Assembly (NCBI RefSeq): GCF_001644665.1
Contig: NZ_CP011393.1
Location: 248,001 to 312,000, forward strand
Length of the DNA: 64,000 bases
Reading direction: 5' to 3'
Source of the DNA: Fervidobacterium pennivorans
GTDB taxonomy: Bacteria > Thermotogota > Thermotogae > Thermotogales > Fervidobacteriaceae
Shown: piece by piece, positions 15,774 to 26,050 of the stretch
How the letters are laid out: each line of letters starts with the position of its first letter
Position numbering within the stretch: position 1 is the first letter of the stretch
The notes under the pieces: model-generated
What the model was told of the DNA's origin: nothing
The model's input: only the letters and a program-made list of their open reading frames with translations
The model's database searches: none
Position numbers and translations under genes: made by a program

Positions 15774-18234
15774 GACCGAAAAAAAGAACAACCAAAATAA
15801 TCAGAAAAGATTTGCAAAGCTGGAAAAAGAAGCTAAAAAGAGTAGAGAAGAAAGAATATCTATTCCAAATACACTGCCTGCAATAGCGATGCGTAGCAAC
15901 ATGGTGATTTTCCCCAACACCGTTGTTCCGTTCTACGTAGGTAGGGAAAAATCCCTAATGGCTCTCGAACACGCAATGGAACACACAAACAACTTGGTCT
16001 TTGTGGTGAACCAAAAAGACCCAGCAATTGAAGACCCAAAGGAAAGCGACCTTTACAAAGTAGGGACAATTGTTCGAATTATTCAGGTCGGCAAATTACC
16101 CGATAACACTTTTAAAGTGCTCGTTGAGGGAATTGCACGGGCGAAATGGATAAAAAATGTTGGTGAGAAGTTCTTTGAGTTTGAACTTGAAATACTCAGA
16201 GCACGCTATGGCAAATCAAAACGTCTAATTGCCTTAATGCGAATGGTCAAAGAAGAACTCCATAAATATGTCCAGTATTCAAGGAAAATACCACCTGAGA
16301 CGTTAATGTTGTTAGAAGATGTTGATAATGCTGATGTTTTCGCAGATATAGCGGCATCTTTGTGTCCGGGAAGTATTGAAGAAAAGCAGGAACTGCTCGA
16401 AACAGTTCATCCTGCCAATCGTCTTGAAAAAATCTTAGACATATTAGCTCGGGAAACTGAATTACTGGAGATAGAACAGCAACTGGACCAAAAGGTCAAA
16501 GAAAGAATTGAAAAGAGCCAGAGGGAATATTACCTGAGAGAGAAGTTACGTGTTATTCGCGATGAGCTCGGCGGAGAAGAAGATGTTGAGATAAAGGAAA
16601 TAAGAGAAAAGATAGAGAAAGGAAATTATCCAGAACACGTTAAAGAAAAGGCACAGGCCGAACTGCAGAGATTAGAAAAGATGTCCCCATACGCACCCGA
16701 AGCGAGTGTGATAAGGACTTACCTTGACTGGATTCTCAATTTACCATGGTATGAAAAAACAGAAGATACTGTTGATATAGAGTACGCTGAAAAAGTTCTA
16801 AATGAAGACCACTACGGTTTGGAGGAACCAAAGCAGAGAATACTGGAATACCTTGCGACAAGAAAACTTTCCGACAAGACCAAAGCACCTATAATCTGTT
16901 TCGTCGGCCCCCCGGGGGTCGGTAAAACATCTCTGGCGAAGTCTATAGCCCGTGCAATGAACAGAAAATTCGGGCGCATGTCACTTGGTGGTCTAAGGGA
17001 CGAAGCCGAAATCCGTGGTCACAGAAGAACATACGTAGGTGCAATGCCCGGTAGAATCATTCAACTGATAAGGAAATTGGGAGTTAAAAACCCTGTGATA
17101 CTACTTGATGAGATAGATAAAATGGGAATAAGTTTCCAAGGTGACCCAGCTTCCGCACTGCTTGAAGTTCTTGACCCTGAGCAAAACAAAGATTTCGTAG
17201 ACCACTACATAGAGTTACCATTCGACCTATCTGAGGTTCTTTTCATTACAACAGCGAATGTATTATACACAATACCACCCGCACTAAGAGACCGTATGGA
17301 AGTTATTGAGATTTCAAGCTACACCGATGTTGAAAAGTTCTATATAGCCAAGAACTACATAATACCAAAGATATACGAAGAATTTACGGAGAAAAAGACA
17401 AAGATTTTTGTTTTCAAAGACTCAGCGATAAAAAAAATAATCCATGAATACACATTGGAACCTGGTGTTCGTGAACTGGAAAGACAACTGAGAAGCGTTG
17501 TGAGAAAGGCAACACTTGAATTCACAAAGACTAACAAGACCGTTGTGATAACCCCTGAAAAAGTAGCTGAATACTTGGGACCTGAGAAAATAAGAGAGGA
17601 AGATTCTTTGGAGGAACCACTCGTTGGCATTGCAACGGGACTTGCTTGGACTCCTAACGGAGGAACAACACTTTACATAGAGAGCGCTTTGATTCCTGGA
17701 AATGGGCAACTGATAATCACCGGCCAGCTCGGTGATGTCATGAAAGAATCCGTCCGAATCGCTTTGAGCTTGGCAAGAAAACTGTGTGGAGAAAATTATT
17801 CGGAAAAATTCACAAAATACGATATACATATCCACGTGCCTGAAGGTGCTGTTCCAAAAGATGGTCCGAGCGCAGGTGTCACTATTACAACGGCTTTAGT
17901 TTCGGTAGTAAAAGACATTCCCATTAGAAACGATGTAGCAATGACTGGAGAAATTACGCTAAGAGGAAGGGTACTACCCGTTGGAGGTATAAAGGAGAAG
18001 GTTTTAGCAGCTTACAGGAAAGGTATTAAAACGGTCATACTGCCCAAGAAAAACGAAGTAGACCTGGAAAAGATACCCGAGGAAGTTAAGAAAAACATGA
18101 ACTTCATCTTCGTTGAAACAATCGACGAAGTGCTGGAGGTGGCTTTGTGTGAAACAAACGCAAACAAGCAAACCAACAAAACCAATAGAGGTAAAAAGCG
18201 TAGAACTCGCAAAAGTGATAGCGAAACCAAATGA
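15766..18234 (+). CDS. lon: ATP-dependent Lon protease
   Basis: An 822-residue LonA. It has an N-terminal substrate-binding LAN domain (residues 35-230), a coiled coil near 240-300, and an AAA+ module with Walker [10 protein letters not shown] near 380-388 and Walker [10 protein letters not shown]. The protease domain has the Ser702/Lys745 dyad in KDGPSAG and GGIKEK. It degrades misfolded and regulatory proteins in the cytoplasm. The TTG start follows AAGGAGGTG and overlaps the end of tsaE. The N-terminal 25 residues and the C-terminal 30 residues are unusually rich in Lys, Asn and Arg. The C-terminal tail is also the DNA that carries the start of engB. Confidence 0.97.
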   Translation: MDKTEKKNNQNNQKRFAKLEKEAKKSREERISIPNTLPAIAMRSNMVIFPNTVVPFYVGREKSLMALEHAMEHTNNLVFVVNQKDPAIEDPKESDLYKVGTIVRIIQVGKLPDNTFKVLVEGIARAKWIKNVGEKFFEFELEILRARYGKSKRLIALMRMVKEELHKYVQYSRKIPPETLMLLEDVDNADVFADIAASLCPGSIEEKQELLETVHPANRLEKILDILARETELLEIEQQLDQKVKERIEKSQREYYLREKLRVIRDELGGEEDVEIKEIREKIEKGNYPEHVKEKAQAELQRLEKMSPYAPEASVIRTYLDWILNLPWYEKTEDTVDIEYAEKVLNEDHYGLEEPKQRILEYLATRKLSDKTKAPIICFVGPPGVGKTSLAKSIARAMNRKFGRMSLGGLRDEAEIRGHRRTYVGAMPGRIIQLIRKLGVKNPVILLDEIDKMGISFQGDPASALLEVLDPEQNKDFVDHYIELPFDLSEVLFITTANVLYTIPPALRDRMEVIEISSYTDVEKFYIAKNYIIPKIYEEFTEKKTKIFVFKDSAIKKIIHEYTLEPGVRELERQLRSVVRKATLEFTKTNKTVVITPEKVAEYLGPEKIREEDSLEEPLVGIATGLAWTPNGGTTLYIESALIPGNGQLIITGQLGDVMKESVRIALSLARKLCGENYSEKFTKYDIHIHVPEGAVPKDGPSAGVTITTALVSVVKDIPIRNDVAMTGEITLRGRVLPVGGIKEKVLAAYRKGIKTVILPKKNEVDLEKIPEEVKKNMNFIFVETIDEVLEVALCETNANKQTNKTNRGKKRRTRKSDSETK

Positions 18235-18778
18235 TAAATTCCCGGACCCTCTCCGTGGAGAATTCGCGTTTGTGGGGCGTTCGAACGTTGGAAAATCAAG
18301 TCTTTTGAACGCACTTATTGGGAAAAAAGTTGCATTCGTCAGTAAGAATCCCGGAAAAACCAGGACAATTAACTATTATTTGATAAATAGCAAGTTCTAC
18401 CTCGTTGACCTTCCGGGTTACGGATACGCACGGGCATCCAAAAAAGACAGGGAAGAATGGCGAAAGGTCATCGAAAGATATTTCTCTGAACGTTCTTGGA
18501 ATATGAAAACGCTCTTCGCACTGATAGATTCCAGACACGAACTCATGGAGTCTGATGCTCAGTTGCTAGAGTGGTTGGAAGTTCTAGGGATTTCCCCTGT
18601 TGTTGTTTTGACCAAAATTGACAAGTTAAGTTCCTCAGAACTAAACAAGCAACTTAAGTATTTTGAACAGGTGCTATCAAACTACAAAATACGAGAAATC
18701 ATTCCATGTTCCTCACTCAAAAAGGAAGGTCTGGATAGGATATGGAATGTTATAATTGAAGAAATATCAAAAGAATGA
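18149..18778 (+). CDS. engB: ribosome biogenesis GTP-binding protein EngB/YsxC
   Basis: A 209-residue TRAFAC GTPase. G1 is GRSNVGKSS near residues 37-45, the switch region includes [12 protein letters not shown]3 is [10 protein letters not shown]4 is LTKIDKL and G5 is CSSLKKEG. The family assists assembly of the large ribosomal subunit. The GTG at 18149 is chosen because GGAGGTGG lies about 9 bases upstream and it gives the usual family length; it makes the gene overlap lon by 86 bases. The lon-engB order is common in bacteria. Confidence 0.95.
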   Translation: MKQTQTSKPTKPIEVKSVELAKVIAKPNDKFPDPLRGEFAFVGRSNVGKSSLLNALIGKKVAFVSKNPGKTRTINYYLINSKFYLVDLPGYGYARASKKDREEWRKVIERYFSERSWNMKTLFALIDSRHELMESDAQLLEWLEVLGISPVVVLTKIDKLSSSELNKQLKYFEQVLSNYKIREIIPCSSLKKEGLDRIWNVIIEEISKE

Positions 18779-18816
18779 AATATAAAAAACTGTGAAACTA
18801 GGAGGTTACAGCGTAG

Positions 18817-20445
18817 ATGATTCGGAAAGAAATAGAAAGCCTTTTGAAAAGTTTTTTGATGGAAAGTGGATACGAATACGACTTCGTTGTTGAGGTACCA
18901 GAAGAACAATTCGGAGATTTTTCAACAAATATCGCTTTAGTTGGTGCAAAACACTTCAAAAAGCCACCAAGAGAGGTGGCGAAATATTTTGTAGAAAAGC
19001 TTTATGGACATCCGATGTTTGAAGAAATAACAATAGCCGGCCCTGGATTCATCAATTTTAAGGTTTCCAAGACTTTTTACAGAAATTTTCTTGAAAATTT
19101 CCTCAGAAATCCTTCAGGCATATGGAAGTTCAAAAATAAGGGTAAAATTCTTCTCGAATACGGCAGTGCAAACCCAACAGGTCCTCTGACTGTTGGACAT
19201 GGTCGTCAGATTGTTATTGGAGATGTGCTTGGTAATATCCTCAGATACATTGGATACGATGTAACAAAGGAAATGTATTTAAATGACGCAGGAAGGCAGA
19301 TAAAACTGCTTGCCAAATCTATCTGGGCAAGGTACAATCAGCTTCTTGGCTATGAGGAACCTATACCAGAAGACGGATACCGTGGAGAATACGTGATAGA
19401 TATTGCGAAACTCGTTTTGAAAGACCACAACGACAAATTCTTCCGCGTTTGGAACGAAGAGGTAGAAGAAGTTTTTAAAGATTATGCACTCCGAGAAATA
19501 ACTAAGATGTTTGAAAAAACGCTGGAAAAGCTCGATGCAAAGTTCGATAGTGTTGTAAGTGAAAAGAGCTTAATAGATGATGGGACCGTTCAGAAAGTGC
19601 TTGATATACTGAAAAGCAAAGACTTGGTATACGAACACGAGGGCGCTATTTGGTTTAAAGTATCCCAATTTGAAAACGATAACGATAAGGTCCTAATCAA
19701 AAGTGACGGAAGTTACACGTACTACTTGACAGATATCGCATACCATTACAACAAATTCAAACGGGGCTATGATATTGCAATCGACATCTTTGGTAGTGAC
19801 CATCATGGACATTTGCCAAGGATGTACGCAGCAATTAAGGCACTCGACATTCCAGAAGATTTCCTCATCTTCGTTTTACACCAGTTCGTAACACTTAAAC
19901 GTGGAAATGAGATAGTCAAGATGAGTACCCGTGCCGGTGAATTCGTTACATTGGACGAGCTGATAGACGAAGTTGGAAAGGACGCTACAAGGTATTTCTT
20001 TGCAATGGTTGATGTGAATACACACCTCAACTTTGACCTTGAATTAGCCAAAGCCCAAACAACCGACAACCCAGTTTATTACGTCCAATACGCACACGCA
20101 AGAATCTCGAGTCTTTTCGAAAACGCACAGGCAAAAGGTTTAAAATTTGAGCTTCTTAACAATATCGAGCTTCTCGAAAATGAAGCTGAACTGAGAATCA
20201 TAAAGCTTATTTCTACATTTGACGACGTCTTGGAGCGTGTTAGGGACAAGCTCTCACCGCATTATCTAACTGACTATCTAGAAAATCTTGCTGCAGCATT
20301 CCATAAATACTACGCAGACTACAAGATAGTAGACACGGAAAACCCAGAACTTTCAAATGCACGTCTCAATCTTGCACTTGGTGTTAAGATTATCATTTCA
20401 GAAGGTTTGAAATTACTTGGTGTAAGTGCTCCTGAAAAGATGTAA
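18817..20445 (+). CDS. argS: arginyl-tRNA synthetase
   Basis: A 542-residue class I synthetase. The N-terminal additional domain (residues 1-95) is followed by SANPTGPLTVGHGRQ, the HIGH region with GHGR. A KMSTR sequence stands for KMSKS near residue 370. The C-terminal DALR anticodon-binding domain follows (from about 425). It charges tRNA-Arg. The length is normal for the compact Thermotogota type. The start follows AGGAGGTTACAGCGTAG. The gene stands between engB and a histidine kinase with short gaps. Confidence 0.97.
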   Translation: MIRKEIESLLKSFLMESGYEYDFVVEVPEEQFGDFSTNIALVGAKHFKKPPREVAKYFVEKLYGHPMFEEITIAGPGFINFKVSKTFYRNFLENFLRNPSGIWKFKNKGKILLEYGSANPTGPLTVGHGRQIVIGDVLGNILRYIGYDVTKEMYLNDAGRQIKLLAKSIWARYNQLLGYEEPIPEDGYRGEYVIDIAKLVLKDHNDKFFRVWNEEVEEVFKDYALREITKMFEKTLEKLDAKFDSVVSEKSLIDDGTVQKVLDILKSKDLVYEHEGAIWFKVSQFENDNDKVLIKSDGSYTYYLTDIAYHYNKFKRGYDIAIDIFGSDHHGHLPRMYAAIKALDIPEDFLIFVLHQFVTLKRGNEIVKMSTRAGEFVTLDELIDEVGKDATRYFFAMVDVNTHLNFDLELAKAQTTDNPVYYVQYAHARISSLFENAQAKGLKFELLNNIELLENEAELRIIKLISTFDDVLERVRDKLSPHYLTDYLENLAAAFHKYYADYKIVDTENPELSNARLNLALGVKIIISEGLKLLGVSAPEKM

Positions 20446-20493
20446 AGACGATTAAAGCTGGAAAACACAAATCCATTGAGAAGGTGACTGTCG

Positions 20494-21900
20494 ATGGAAA
20501 TTCAACAACTCCTTTCAAAATACATGCTTGAAATATCAAAGGTAGACGATGAGAACAAACTTTACAGCGCTTTGGTTGGTATTTTAAAACGTATTCTTGA
20601 TTTTCAGGTTCTAAATGTCTTGAAAGATAAAGAGCTCATATATTCAGAACCTTGGGACGTAACTATAGCCAAAGAATACTATGCCGATTACCTTGCATGG
20701 GTAGAAGAAAGGCTCCATCCAACCTTTCTTCCTTTTGAGGATATTTACGTTGGACTCATTCCTATTTTCAAAGGGAGTAATGTACTATCACTTATAGTAA
20801 TTCTAACAACTAACGAACCCACTGCTGAGGTTATAGACTATCTACAACTGATCGCCTATCTTTCAGGCATCACGCTTGAAAACCTGAGGCTATTTAAGAT
20901 TGTTGACGATTCTCGCCAGTACTATGAAACCATAATAAATGTTTCAAACGATGGCATTATTGTCTTTAAAGACCACGAGGTTGAGTTCAAAAACATAAAA
21001 GCAGAGCAAATACTCAACGAGCACAACAGATTATTGGATGAGATTTTGAAAAATATAGAAAACGGGACGGAGTTTTTTGAGTTCGAGGAAGCGAACTCTT
21101 TCTTTAGTGTATCGCTCAAAGAAATTAAACTTTTCGGTGAAGATAGGATACTTGTAAATGTTAGAAATATCACCACCGAGAAAGAGATTCAGAAGTTAAA
21201 AGAAGTAGATAAAATAAAGACGAACTTCATTGCAAACATCTCTCACGAATTAAGAACACCACTCGCTGCGATAAAGGCGTACGTTGAAACGATACTGAGT
21301 ATGCATATGAGTTACGAAGAAATACAAGAATTTCTCAATATAGTTCACGAGCAATCCTTAAGACTTGAACAGCTCTTAAACGATTTGCTCGACTTCTCTC
21401 AGCTGGAATCTGGAACCATGCGCATAGTAGTAGAACCCTCCGATATTTGCGACATCATTGAACGTGCAGTAAGTGCAGTTCAAGCATTTGCCGAAGAAAA
21501 GAAAGTGAAGATTGAGAGTGAATGCTTACCAACTACAATTGAATGTGACCATCGGAGAATTGAGCAGGTGATTGTAAATCTTTTAAGCAACGCAATAAAA
21601 TTTTCTGATCCGCAGAAAGACAGCAAATACGTCAGAGTCACAGTAACAGATGAAGGAGAGAAAATTAGGATAGCCGTTGAAGACAACGGTATAGGCATCC
21701 CAGAGGATAAACTTGACAAGATATTTGACAAGTTCTATCGCGTAGATAACGAACTGACTTACGCAATACCAGGTACAGGACTTGGCTTGGCAATAGTAAA
21801 AGAAATTGTGGAAATGCACGGCGGAGAAATTCAAGTTAAATCAGAAGTCGGTCAAGGAAGTATCTTTGAGATAACTCTTCCAAAAAGAAAAAATGTTTAA
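20494..21900 (+). CDS. sensor histidine kinase
   Basis: A 468-residue kinase without membrane helices, so probably cytoplasmic. Residues 1-135 form a GAF-like domain (weak match). A short PAS-like region follows (150-230, with ETIINVSNDGIIVF). HisKA carries His251 in NISHELRTPL, and the HATPase domain has the N box VNLLSNAIKF, the G1 box DNGIGIPE and the G2 box GTGLGLAIV. No response-regulator gene lies next to it; an HDOD gene follows after 33 bases. The partner is therefore elsewhere. The start follows GAAGGTGACTGTCG. Confidence 0.9.
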   Translation: MEIQQLLSKYMLEISKVDDENKLYSALVGILKRILDFQVLNVLKDKELIYSEPWDVTIAKEYYADYLAWVEERLHPTFLPFEDIYVGLIPIFKGSNVLSLIVILTTNEPTAEVIDYLQLIAYLSGITLENLRLFKIVDDSRQYYETIINVSNDGIIVFKDHEVEFKNIKAEQILNEHNRLLDEILKNIENGTEFFEFEEANSFFSVSLKEIKLFGEDRILVNVRNITTEKEIQKLKEVDKIKTNFIANISHELRTPLAAIKAYVETILSMHMSYEEIQEFLNIVHEQSLRLEQLLNDLLDFSQLESGTMRIVVEPSDICDIIERAVSAVQAFAEEKKVKIESECLPTTIECDHRRIEQVIVNLLSNAIKFSDPQKDSKYVRVTVTDEGEKIRIAVEDNGIGIPEDKLDKIFDKFYRVDNELTYAIPGTGLGLAIVKEIVEMHGGEIQVKSEVGQGSIFEITLPKRKNV

Positions 21901-21933
21901 AATCGGTGAAATTCTACACTGGAGAGAGTGTAA

Positions 21934-22803
21934 ATGATGAAAGAACTGCTCGGAACGATTTCTGAAATACCAACTCCAGATATTGTTGTTCAACAAATTA
22001 TTTCAACTGCATCAAATCCAAATGCGAGTGCAAAGGACCTTGAAAAGGTCATTTCTTTGGATGTTGGACTTTCGACAAAGATACTTCGCCTTGTCAATTC
22101 AGCATACTATGGTTTGCCAAGAAAAATTACAAAATTGAGTGAAGCCATCGTTATAGTTGGTTTCAAAACTGTGCGTAATCTTGCGCTCAGCGTTTTTACG
22201 TATTCTGCGTTACATGCAAAACATACATTTATTGACCACGACAAACTGTGGTCCCACTTTATGACAACCGCTATTTTCGCAGAACATATTGCAAAGAATA
22301 TCGGATTCATGAACAGAGAAGAAGTTTTTCTTGCAGGGATGATGCACGATGTTGGAAAAATAGCGATAGATTTGGTTTTTCCAACGTACATGTATGAACT
22401 TGCAAAATTTAGCGAGGAAAAACAAATACCAATGTTTTTAATCGAATACAAATGTCAAGTCGAAGACCATATGGAGTTAGGCGGTGAGCTTTTAAAACTA
22501 TGGAAGTTTCCCGACGAATACGTTTCTGTTGCCCGGTATCATGAGAAACCTTCACTCAACCCCGATTCACAACATATAGAGATGATTTCTATTGTTCATT
22601 TGGCGAATGTTTTTTCAAATATCTTTTTGCCCGGTTATTCTTTGTCTTATGGTCCACCTTACTTGGATCCTTTGGTTTTCAGTGTTCTCGGGATTAAACC
22701 TAGTAACTTGAAAATACTGTTCCACGAACTCGAAAGAGTGTTTGAAAAATCAAAAGATATGATTTATGGAGGTGTTAAAGATGAAGCAGGAATACAAACT
22801 TAA
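21934..22803 (+). CDS. HDOD-domain signalling protein
   Basis: A 289-residue HDOD protein, a degenerate relative of the HD phosphohydrolases. It has IPTPDIVVQQII, LVNSAYYGLPRKI and AGMMHDVGKIAIDL near 130-145, where HD is retained. HDOD proteins generally act as signalling scaffolds in two-component and motility control. Here it follows the histidine kinase closely and may be its output or accessory protein. It lies upstream of rbfA, whose start is inside its last 23 bases. A phosphodiesterase activity is possible because the HD pair is retained, but the remaining metal ligands are not clear. Confidence 0.87.
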   Translation: MMKELLGTISEIPTPDIVVQQIISTASNPNASAKDLEKVISLDVGLSTKILRLVNSAYYGLPRKITKLSEAIVIVGFKTVRNLALSVFTYSALHAKHTFIDHDKLWSHFMTTAIFAEHIAKNIGFMNREEVFLAGMMHDVGKIAIDLVFPTYMYELAKFSEEKQIPMFLIEYKCQVEDHMELGGELLKLWKFPDEYVSVARYHEKPSLNPDSQHIEMISIVHLANVFSNIFLPGYSLSYGPPYLDPLVFSVLGIKPSNLKILFHELERVFEKSKDMIYGGVKDEAGIQT

Positions 22804-23158
22804 GATGCTCGAATCCGAACTAAGAAAAGTTTTAGCTGAAGCATTAATGGAGATGAAGGACCCTTACATAGATACGGTAAGGTCGCTCATCACATTTTCA
22901 AGGGTGGAAGTTTCAAAGGATAAAAGATACGCCGACATCTTTGTTAGTGTTCTTGGTGACGAAAACAAAAGAAAAGAGGTCGTTGAATATTTGGAATCAA
23001 AGAAGGGGTATTTTAGGACTTACGTTGCCAAGAACATAAGAATGTACGTCGCACCTGAACTTAGGTTTAAGGAAGACAAAGGTATTGAGGCTACCGTAAG
23101 AATAGCTCAGTTATTGGATTCAATTAAAGAAAAAGAAAAAAGTGACGATAATAAATAA
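22781..23158 (+). CDS. rbfA: ribosome-binding factor A
   Basis: A 125-residue KH-like protein with MKDPYIDTV, SRVEVSKDKRYADIFVSV and PELRFKEDKGIE, the typical RbfA pattern. It binds the 30S subunit and helps 16S rRNA maturation. The ATG at 22781 follows GGAGGTG; an in-frame ATG five codons earlier overlaps that site. It overlaps the HDOD gene by 23 bases. In many bacteria rbfA follows infB; here it does not, which indicates operon rearrangement. Confidence 0.93.
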   Translation: MKQEYKLKMLESELRKVLAEALMEMKDPYIDTVRSLITFSRVEVSKDKRYADIFVSVLGDENKRKEVVEYLESKKGYFRTYVAKNIRMYVAPELRFKEDKGIEATVRIAQLLDSIKEKEKSDDNK

Positions 23159-23195
23159 GGATAGGTCTAATCCGACTTTTCATGGAGGGGTAGCC

Positions 23196-23582
23196 ATGGA
23201 CGGAGTGAAAGGTATTGGAATCAAAAGCGATGTCGTTGAACCAGAATTACTCAACAAAAGTCATTTAGCACAAAACGAACAAGGTGGTCCCGTTGAAAAC
23301 GTTGTAAGAGAACAGTCTTCGGTAAACGGTGAACTGAAAAATATTTTGGGCAAACAGAAAGATGAAGACCTGGAAATATTTAAGGAAAACTTCGAGAAGC
23401 TAAAGAAAATATTTAGAGGAGAGGCCGAGTTCCGTATTGATAAAGATACAAAAATGATAGTTATTAAGATTAAGGACCCTGAAACAGGGGAGGTTATCAG
23501 ACAGATACCTCCAGAGCTTGCAATTAAACTTGCCAAGAACATCCAAGAGCTTCTGGGGGTATTGATGGACGAAAGGGTGTGA
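23196..23582 (+). CDS. flaG: FlaG family flagellar protein
   Basis: A 128-residue protein. The first 65 residues are low complexity and polar. The C-terminal half is a FlaG domain: ELKNILGKQKDEDLE, FRIDKDTKMIVIKIKD and TGEVIRQIPPELAIKLAKNIQELLG. FlaG influences filament length and lies next to fliD in many genomes, as here with a 4-base gap. The ATG at 23196 follows GGAGGGG. An open frame reaches 23142 but lacks a better site. Confidence 0.88.
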   Translation: MDGVKGIGIKSDVVEPELLNKSHLAQNEQGGPVENVVREQSSVNGELKNILGKQKDEDLEIFKENFEKLKKIFRGEAEFRIDKDTKMIVIKIKDPETGEVIRQIPPELAIKLAKNIQELLGVLMDERV

Positions 23583-23586
23583 TGCT

Positions 23587-25377
23587 ATGGACCTTTCCAA
23601 CATAGCTAACAACATCAATTACCGGTACCAACAATCGTCAAGAATGCAGATTGGTGGTGCCGTAAGTGGTCTTGATACGCAGAGTATCATAGAAAAGCTT
23701 TTGGAAATCGAGTCTCTACCCCTCCAGAGACTAAACGATAAGTATACGCAATACACAAACCTCCAAAAAGCGTACAAAAAGGTCTCAGAAAAGATAAGAG
23801 ACTTTTACGATTACATTAGCAACTTTTCCCTACAAGCAACCCTAATACCAAAGACAGCAACTTCATCAGCTACCAACGTGCTCTCGGTAAGTGCTGCACC
23901 ATCGGCACTTGACGGCACTTACAACATTGATGTACTAACTCTTGCAACAAACAGCGTTTTTAAAAGTGGCAAACTTGGAAGAGAAATTCAGACAACTGAT
24001 ACGTATGCGAGTCTCGATACGCGATACACTCCTGTCGATAATTCAACAGTGAAAATCAAGATCGGTTCGCAAGAACAGCAAATCACCGTATCTCATAGCG
24101 ACACAATAAACGATATTATATCAAAACTACAGCAAGCGTTTACAGATTTAGGAGTGACTGCCAATATAACGTTCCAAAATGGTAAAATGAAAATTGAGTC
24201 GAACAAAGCATTCCAAATCTCAAACGTCTCGGGTAACTTCACATTTGTCTTCAGGCTAAATGATGCGAGTTTAAAACAGTCAAGTACGACCTTTACACTT
24301 GAAAGCTCAGGAGATATCGGTGTTTACTCAACATTCAAAACGCTATCGAGTCTTGGTATCAGTTCAGATACTACAATAAAAATAAACGGAAAAGAAATCG
24401 CCCTTAAAACTTCTGACACGCTACAAAGTATGATTCAAAAAATTAACAGCACCGTCAGTGATGTGTACGCAAAGTACGATGACAAATCAGGTCAAATTGT
24501 GCTCACAAGCAAAACGACGGGAGATAACATCATATCGGTTGAGGGAGATAACGCGGTATTGACTTCTTTAAGGCTTGATAATGCTAATTCCACTTTTGTC
24601 CTTGGAGAGTTGGCTCAAGTTAGGGTGACATTCAACGGTGTTACTGAAGAAATGTCATCAAAAACTAACACATTGACCTATAACGGTCTTACTTTGAACC
24701 TTTCAGCTTTAGGTAGTGCCGTCGTTACAGTTGGAACTGATAGAGACAAAATCGTTGAACGTGTAAAAGATTTTGTTAACAAATGGAACGAAATTACCGA
24801 TTTTCTCTATAAAAAACTAACTGAAGATAAAGTCAAAGGCAAGTCAGAAGACCAGATGAACGAAGATGAGAAGCTCCAAGGTTTGTTGAAAAATGATGCA
24901 TTCTTAAGACGTATCTTTGATAGATTTAGAAGTTTCTTGACAGCAAATGTGAATGGAAAAACTCTAGGAGATTTAGGTATTTCTTCCGGTGAAACAGGTA
25001 GAGGTTTCCAAAACACGATGAAAGGCAAGATTACTTTAGACGAAGACAGACTAAGAAAATTCATAGATGACAACGGTCCTAACGCGGTGTGGGAATTCTT
25101 CGGAAACAGTGAATCCTATAAAGGATTAGCAATTCAAATCAAGGAATATAGCTGGAACTTAACAAAGTTCAACGGTGAAATCGACACGGTTGCCGGGGTA
25201 AACGGAAGACTTGAGAGAGAAAAACGGATTCTTTCAAAACGCATGGTCACAATGATGGAGTATCTCCAAAAGAAAGAACAACAGCTCTGGGCAAAGTATT
25301 CGGCTCTCGAAAGTGCCTTGGCAAAATTACAAGCTCAAGGTGCATTTATGGCTCAAGCATTTGTGCAAAAGAAATAG
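23587..25377 (+). CDS. fliD: flagellar hook-associated protein 2 (filament cap)
   Basis: A 596-residue FliD. The N-terminal FliD_N domain starts with GAVSGLDTQSIIEKLLEIE near residues 25-43. The variable middle region includes a hook_IN motif (ISSDTTIKINGKEIAL). The FliD_C domain occupies about 365-590, with ERVKDFVNKWNE and GDLGISSGETG, and ends in a long coiled coil. Five copies cap the growing filament and guide flagellin folding. It is exported by the flagellar type III apparatus, of which FlhA is encoded at 48001-50061. It is the last gene of the plus-strand run; its terminator is at 25488. Confidence 0.94.
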   Translation: MDLSNIANNINYRYQQSSRMQIGGAVSGLDTQSIIEKLLEIESLPLQRLNDKYTQYTNLQKAYKKVSEKIRDFYDYISNFSLQATLIPKTATSSATNVLSVSAAPSALDGTYNIDVLTLATNSVFKSGKLGREIQTTDTYASLDTRYTPVDNSTVKIKIGSQEQQITVSHSDTINDIISKLQQAFTDLGVTANITFQNGKMKIESNKAFQISNVSGNFTFVFRLNDASLKQSSTTFTLESSGDIGVYSTFKTLSSLGISSDTTIKINGKEIALKTSDTLQSMIQKINSTVSDVYAKYDDKSGQIVLTSKTTGDNIISVEGDNAVLTSLRLDNANSTFVLGELAQVRVTFNGVTEEMSSKTNTLTYNGLTLNLSALGSAVVTVGTDRDKIVERVKDFVNKWNEITDFLYKKLTEDKVKGKSEDQMNEDEKLQGLLKNDAFLRRIFDRFRSFLTANVNGKTLGDLGISSGETGRGFQNTMKGKITLDEDRLRKFIDDNGPNAVWEFFGNSESYKGLAIQIKEYSWNLTKFNGEIDTVAGVNGRLEREKRILSKRMVTMMEYLQKKEQQLWAKYSALESALAKLQAQGAFMAQAFVQKK

Positions 25378-25378
25378 T

Positions 25379-26050
25379 TTATCTCTTCTCTTTAAAGTAC
25401 TTGCAGCATGCTGTTAAAAAGCACGTCTCACATTTAGGCGAAATTGGACGGCAAATCTGTTTTCCGAATTCAACCATAGAACCGTTGACTGGACCCCAAA
25501 GGTTGGGGTCCAGTATTTTTTTCAATTCTTCTTCCGTTTGTTCCGGAGTTTTCGTATTTACCCACCCCAATCTATTCGATATCCTGTGAACGTGTGTATC
25601 TACCGCAAGTGCTTGCTGCCCGAAACTCACATGCAAAACAATATTTGCGGTTTTGCGACCTACACCAGGTAATGAAAGAAGTTCCTCCAAGTTACTCGGA
25701 ACCTTCCCCCCGTACTTTTCTAATATTATTTTCGAAACAGCGATTATCCTCTCAGCTTTCTCTTTGTAAAGTCCAGATGGTTTAATCAACTCGTATAATT
25801 CTTCTGGTTTTGCACGAGCTAATTGCTCGGCATTTTCATAGACATTAAAAAGATTTCTTGCAGATACTTCCGTGTTCTCATCGCGACTTCTTTGGCTGAG
25901 AATTGTGGTGATAAGTACTTTGAAAGGGTCTTTTTCCTCGTGTTCACGTGGAAACTTTTCTACTATCATTCTAGCGAGCTCATTAATATTATCGCAATTT
26001 ACTTCAGATCTGTTTTGAGTCTTTCGGCTCGAATTTCTCATACTCTTCAA
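25379..26050 (-). CDS. nth: endonuclease III
   Basis: A 223-residue HhH-GPD DNA glycosylase. It has the helix-hairpin-helix [16 protein letters not shown] with the catalytic Lys, the catalytic Asp in [14 protein letters not shown], and the [4Fe-4S] cysteines in the spacing C-x6-C-x2-C-x5-C starting at CRPISPKC. It removes oxidised pyrimidines and nicks the abasic site. The TTG at 26050 follows AGGAGGTTAA; ATG at 26041 is an alternative. The start overlaps ribF by 47 bases. The coding sequence for [10 protein letters not shown] doubles as the plus-strand terminator at 25488-25522. Confidence 0.95.
   Translation of the reverse strand: MKSMRNSSRKTQNRSEVNCDNINELARMIVEKFPREHEEKDPFKVLITTILSQRSRDENTEVSARNLFNVYENAEQLARAKPEELYELIKPSGLYKEKAERIIAVSKIILEKYGGKVPSNLEELLSLPGVGRKTANIVLHVSFGQQALAVDTHVHRISNRLGWVNTKTPEQTEEELKKILDPNLWGPVNGSMVEFGKQICRPISPKCETCFLTACCKYFKEKR
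25488..25522 (+). terminator. strong intrinsic terminator of the fliD operon, inside nth
   Basis: A perfect 12-bp stem, ACTGGACCCCAA (25488-25499) with TTGGGGTCCAGT (25503-25514), has a 3-base loop and is followed by A and seven T. It ends plus-strand transcription about 110 bases past fliD, within the antisense nth coding sequence. Confidence 0.85.
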
